A stretch of 64,000 nucleotides of DNA, from assembly GCA_026874595.1 (NCBI GenBank), contig CM049313.1, positions 57,557,159 through 57,621,158 of the forward strand, written 5' to 3'. The DNA is from Sipunculus nudus (taxonomy: Eukaryota; Annelida; Sipuncula; Golfingiida; Sipunculidae). Both the position numbers and the translations under genes were made by a program. Under the pieces are notes generated by a model, which made no database searches, was not told the DNA's origin, and worked only from the letters and a program-made list of their open reading frames with translations. Shown piece by piece: positions 60,161-64,000 of the stretch. Every line of letters begins with the position of its first letter. Positions within the stretch are counted from its first letter, which is position 1.

Positions 60161-61963
60161 GCACGAGTGTAGCGATTGTTCCACGTGTATATATATAGGC
60201 ACAACCTGACTAATTGTTAGGGCTCAAATTTGCTGCAGTCTTGCAGCGCTGACATATAAAAGTAAACAATACAAGCGCTGCAGCCTCTGGCGGGGAGAGT
60301 CTATACTATCTAAGTTTGTACGGATCCGTACAGACCCTCAGACACGTATATGCATTGTGAAGCGTGAGAAAACCAAACAAACCCCACATATAATAATTGT
60401 TACAGATGCTTAGACTCCGTTGGGACCAAAACTTTTGCTGGATGATCAGCATTAATAAAGTATGGGCACTTACTCTGGATGAAGTCAGATATTGCTTCGT
60501 CTCCGTCTGGCCGATGGCGCTTTCCAGTAGGAACAACCAATAGGAAATTAGCATCATTGACAACACGCGATGTATGATGGGAAGAATGCTTATGAAAATA
60601 TGGTCTATCCTAGTGCACAGCACTGGCATTCCTGGGAAAAGCCCACCTGAATTCATCTTTTGCATAGATTGCCCACCTAATTTGCATGGAATTCCTTTTC
60701 CGGCAGTGTCCAGTTGGCATGCAACAACTGAACCCCGGCAGTTCAAAGGATAAAAAACATTTACAGGCGCACATAAAGGTGATATATCGATTTAATTTGA
60801 TACATAAAAAGTTTATTTCTATATATAAATACAAGATTGTTTCTCTATCGCACAACAAGCAGTGATAATTAATGTTACAGGTCCCTCCATGTATGGCAAG
60901 GTGAACTCTCACCGCTAGACGGTCGGACTCCATATCACAGATAAATGGAGTCCGTACGTGGCGGACTAGGCTCAAATTAAACGATCGGCACGTTGGGTAA
61001 TACCTTTCATTATGGAAATTAAGTGTATCTAAAAATGTAATAGAAGGACTATTTTTCTAGCACATGAAGGCAGATTTATACGGGCCCAGGTGCTTGCGGC
61101 AGATCATATAAAAATATTAATTTGCAGATATGTAAAAAAAAAAATTCCAGCCGCAGCCAAAAATCACGACCGGCCGGGTTAGCCCCAACAAAGAACTTTT
61201 TAAGGATGGCCCAATATATTTTATATAAAAAATTTGACATAAATTGCTCAAATAAAGCTTGTTTTCCTGGCAAAGTCATGAACGTCATGCATAACATATT
61301 GGCGAAAAATAAAAAATTGGAGCTAATATAGTTGACATTTAAGCCACAATGACTCTCAAACAACACCACCTTTCATAATATAACCCTTATTGGTCCAATT
61401 ATAGAATCCTTGCTTACATATAAAAGGACTTAGTGTGACTGCAGAAGTAGTGCCTACCATTCAGGACTCTTATATCCACAACCAATACGTTTATTGTATC
61501 CTATAGCATTTCACTTATAATTTAGCCCGTAATAATGTATAATGTATCCTTTCTTCAAGCGATTCAACTTGTCCTTTGATAGTATCCATCATGATTCCTC
61601 CCTCTGCTTGTTTACACCACTTAGCTTATGTGCATGTCCTGCCTACGTCATTCAAATACATTGTGTTGCACCCTCAAGGCATTTCTATGCACACGGATCA
61701 CGGCTATCCTACATATATATAGAGTATTTCAAGGGTTAGGGTTCACAAATAAACCAGTGACTCTACCTTGTCCACGTGAGATGGAGAGGCAGGCAGTTAA
61801 CAAATGGCTGAGGGTCAATTTTTTAAAGCTTTTTTGCTGTCCGGGGGCAAAGTGCTCTGATGACGCATACGTATAACAAAAAATAACCCTCATTTTAACA
61901 ACTACGACCAATTCTCAAGAGTAGATTTAAATATCCCCATTAGAACCCTGGATTCCAACTCAT

Positions 61964-62035
61964 CTTCTATGGCGCATTGGTAGCGCATGGGACTTGTTAT
62001 CACATGGTTGCTGGTTTGAGACCCGGTCAAGAGCT
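61964..62035 (+). repeat. tRNA-derived sequence (probable SINE head)
   Basis: An A-box-like TGGCGCATTGG with a GCGC/GCGC D-stem, a seven-base loop CTTGTTA that would give anticodon TGT, and a B-box-like GGTTTGAGACC. The acceptor stem halves do not pair and the T-stem has a mismatch, so it is not a working tRNA gene. No CCA or terminator was sought beyond the eye. Confidence 0.5.
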
Positions 62036-62289
62036 TCACAGTTGCATGTTATGTGTACTAATAAATCATGAATTTCTCATTACAGGTTTACCACCAGATG
62101 GAGACAAAACCTTGTAAGAAATGCTAGGCATAGACACCAAGAACATTTTCTTGACAAAGACCATTTCGCGTAGGCACTGATTCTATAGTCGCCCCCCCCT
62201 TATTTTTCTAAAACTACACATCTCTTTAATACTTTATTACAGAAGATTACTTTTGTTTATCATTTGTGTTAAATATTGTAATATTGGCC

Positions 62290-62425
62290 TTTTATAAAAA
62301 AACCCCTAAACTACACCATTACCGCCTTATAGGCATAATGTGGCAGCTATACTAGTATTTTATAAAAAAACCCTAAACTACACCATTACCGCCATTAGGC
62401 ATAATGTGGCACCTATAGGCTATAC
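62290..62425. repeat. Tandem duplication of about 65-70 bp
   Basis: AAACTACACCATTACCGCC followed by TAGGCATAATGTGGCA occurs at about 62305 and again at about 62372, each preceded by TTTTATAAAAAAA. A diverged, inverted relative of this block lies at 57985-58035. Confidence 0.75.
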
Positions 62426-63099
62426 TATATTTCATGGACCTTATAAAATCGCTCCCCCAATTCTGAAATTACATTATATTTATAGTTTATACTGATCTTA
62501 ACCTATTCACAGGTGGACACATTTTTTTTTTAATCTGTCTGCGTATTTGTATATTGGTATGCTTACGGGGTTATGGTGAACTCCGTGATCGTTCTTAACC
62601 AGTTTACTTACAAATTATACTGTCAACTTCAGTTTTAGCAGTTTCAGGTCTGACAGCAAGGTCACTGAGCGATAATGGATAGTCAGCTGGCCTCTTACGT
62701 GGTTAAGTACATCACTAAGCGATTGACTAACTTTACCGTAAAACACATCGTATGTCATGGAAAAGTTTATATATGAGAGTCTGTATACATTAAAGGAAAA
62801 AGGTCGACCAGCTACGCCTGAAAAAAAAATACTTGACGTGTATGTTTATGTTATAAGCGAGATAATTGATGGGGCATTCAATTCGGTATTTGGGGTAAAT
62901 TTTAAGATTGTGCGTTTAATCAAATGAAACGTTATTGCAGTGAAGAATAACAAGTTTAAGGTTTGATATCTATGATCAAATGGTGTTCAGAGCAACAAAT
63001 ATAAACGGGTTAAATGTCGATAAACTGGAAATATCGCTGATTTGATAACTTGTTCGTTACATTCACTTCCCGCTTTGTGAACATGCACGGGAAAGAAAG

Positions 63100-63340
63100 A
63101 TTGCGGAGTGTTTGTGAATCGTGTGGTTGAGCGGGAGAGAGCGGTCCCCGGCACGCGGTCCAAAGTCTTCTCTAAAGACTCCATGGCGTATTCAGATAAG
63201 CATCAGTTTTATGAGTCTTTTGTTTATACGTATCCAGTGGCAGCGAGTACCAGCTCCGAATTTGCACGGGAAATGTTGAGGATATTTTTACTTTCGTATT
63301 TTATCATCTGCTTACCAAATTTGATTTACAAATGAAATGG
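63100..63340 (+). other. Possible first coding exon, unrecognised
   Basis: A local rise in CpG (GAGCGGGAGAGAGCGG, CGGCACGCGGTCC) precedes an ATG at 63183 that opens MAYSDKHQFYESFVYTYPVA and stays open to 63335. Open frames also exist on the minus strand (62987-63184). I recognise no family; it may be the 5' end of a gene that continues beyond the window, or chance. Confidence 0.2.
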
Positions 63341-64000
63341 CATTGGCAACGTCGAGCCCGTAGCGGGCGGATCAATTTATGATAAACAAAACTCAGTTTA
63401 TCTTATCGTGAGCGGCCCAGTGCGTACCAGTGTAGTGGTAATTCCCTCAGGTTCAGACAGGCTTGATCACTTGTGGTTTACATTAATATGCAACTAAACA
63501 GGTAATGGTGTGCTGTGACTTCAGTGCCAAAGCAGTGCTTGTGAAGGAAGAGAAAATAACTTTAATATTTTAATTTTTATTTGGTAAGAATAATTTTATT
63601 TTAATTTTAAACCCATATTTTACAGCCACCCTTCCTAAATCTGTAGTCTTTTAAGAAATGTAAATAGTACTTATATTTTGCAAAATTTTATTTTCTTATT
63701 ATATCTCTAACAAGAAAAGATAATTAACGTCTGTTTAAAACCATTTTGGTATTAGGATCTTTCCGTATAGGACTAAGTTGCAAATTCTCTAAATGGCTAA
63801 TTGATTTATAATATTTTGCAAAAATGATGATTATATTGATGGGCAACATCAGTGGATGTCAGTACCAGTATGGTACCACTTACATTCCTATGCTATTACA
63901 GCTTTAACCAAAATTAGACGCCCAGTGTTAAATAGATTACTGTGATTTTCCCCAGAACTTTAAATACTTCAATACTAGGGTAATGGCTACACAGTGGATA

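Noticed and set aside
61964-62035. Functional tRNA-Thr (TGT) gene
   Set aside because: Acceptor stem halves do not pair and the T-stem is imperfect; kept only as a tRNA-derived repeat.

Overview
This is a eukaryotic, intron-rich and AT-rich stretch of nuclear DNA. The conserved genes have many short coding exons with GT-AG introns. The rest is crowded with minisatellites, (TA)n runs and several families of non-autonomous transposable elements. The gene content (CDK7, small secreted C-type lectins, an ARL14EP-type protein, mitochondrial ribosomal protein S11) fits a lophotrochozoan animal. So do the elements with tandem-repeat cores that resemble bivalve 'pearl' / Helentron-derived elements. 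A marine mollusc, perhaps a bivalve, is my best guess, but this is inference from style and not a species call.

Layout. 361-11583 (+): the last eight coding exons of CDK7; its N-terminal exons lie before the window. Its last intron (4.6 kb) holds two minisatellites and a 1.77-kb pogo/Tigger-like element. 13.4-18.2 kb: three copies of a 1.7-1.9 kb interspersed repeat (called R1 here). 19438-22530 (-) and 24933-28777 (-): two tandem C-type lectin genes with signal peptides and matching splice phases. 31.0-32.7 kb: a full R1 copy in the opposite orientation. 32.9-37 kb: MITE-like elements and unrecognised sequence. 38984-42748 (-): ARL14EP-like gene, three coding exons. 43.9-44.7 kb: truncated R1. 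45742-54924 (-): complete mitochondrial ribosomal protein S11 gene with seven coding exons. Its introns hold two copies of a Helentron-like element and two R1-related copies. 55-64 kb: no recognisable protein gene, but two CCAAT/E-box/TATA-type promoter-like patches, a tRNA-derived element and some dispersed duplications.

The genes do not form a pathway. CDK7 is the kinase of CAK/TFIIH, mRpS11 belongs to the mitochondrial ribosome, the ARL14EP-like protein is a Cys-rich effector or chromatin-linked factor, and the lectins are probably secreted recognition proteins.

The most unusual signals are: a fourfold tandem duplication of a CDK7 splice acceptor together with the start of its exon; a 36-bp minisatellite in which almost every unit carries an acceptor-like and a donor-like site; and a Helentron-like element whose 280-bp monomers each carry two 12-bp GGTGGCGCCACC palindromes at regular 149/131-bp spacing.
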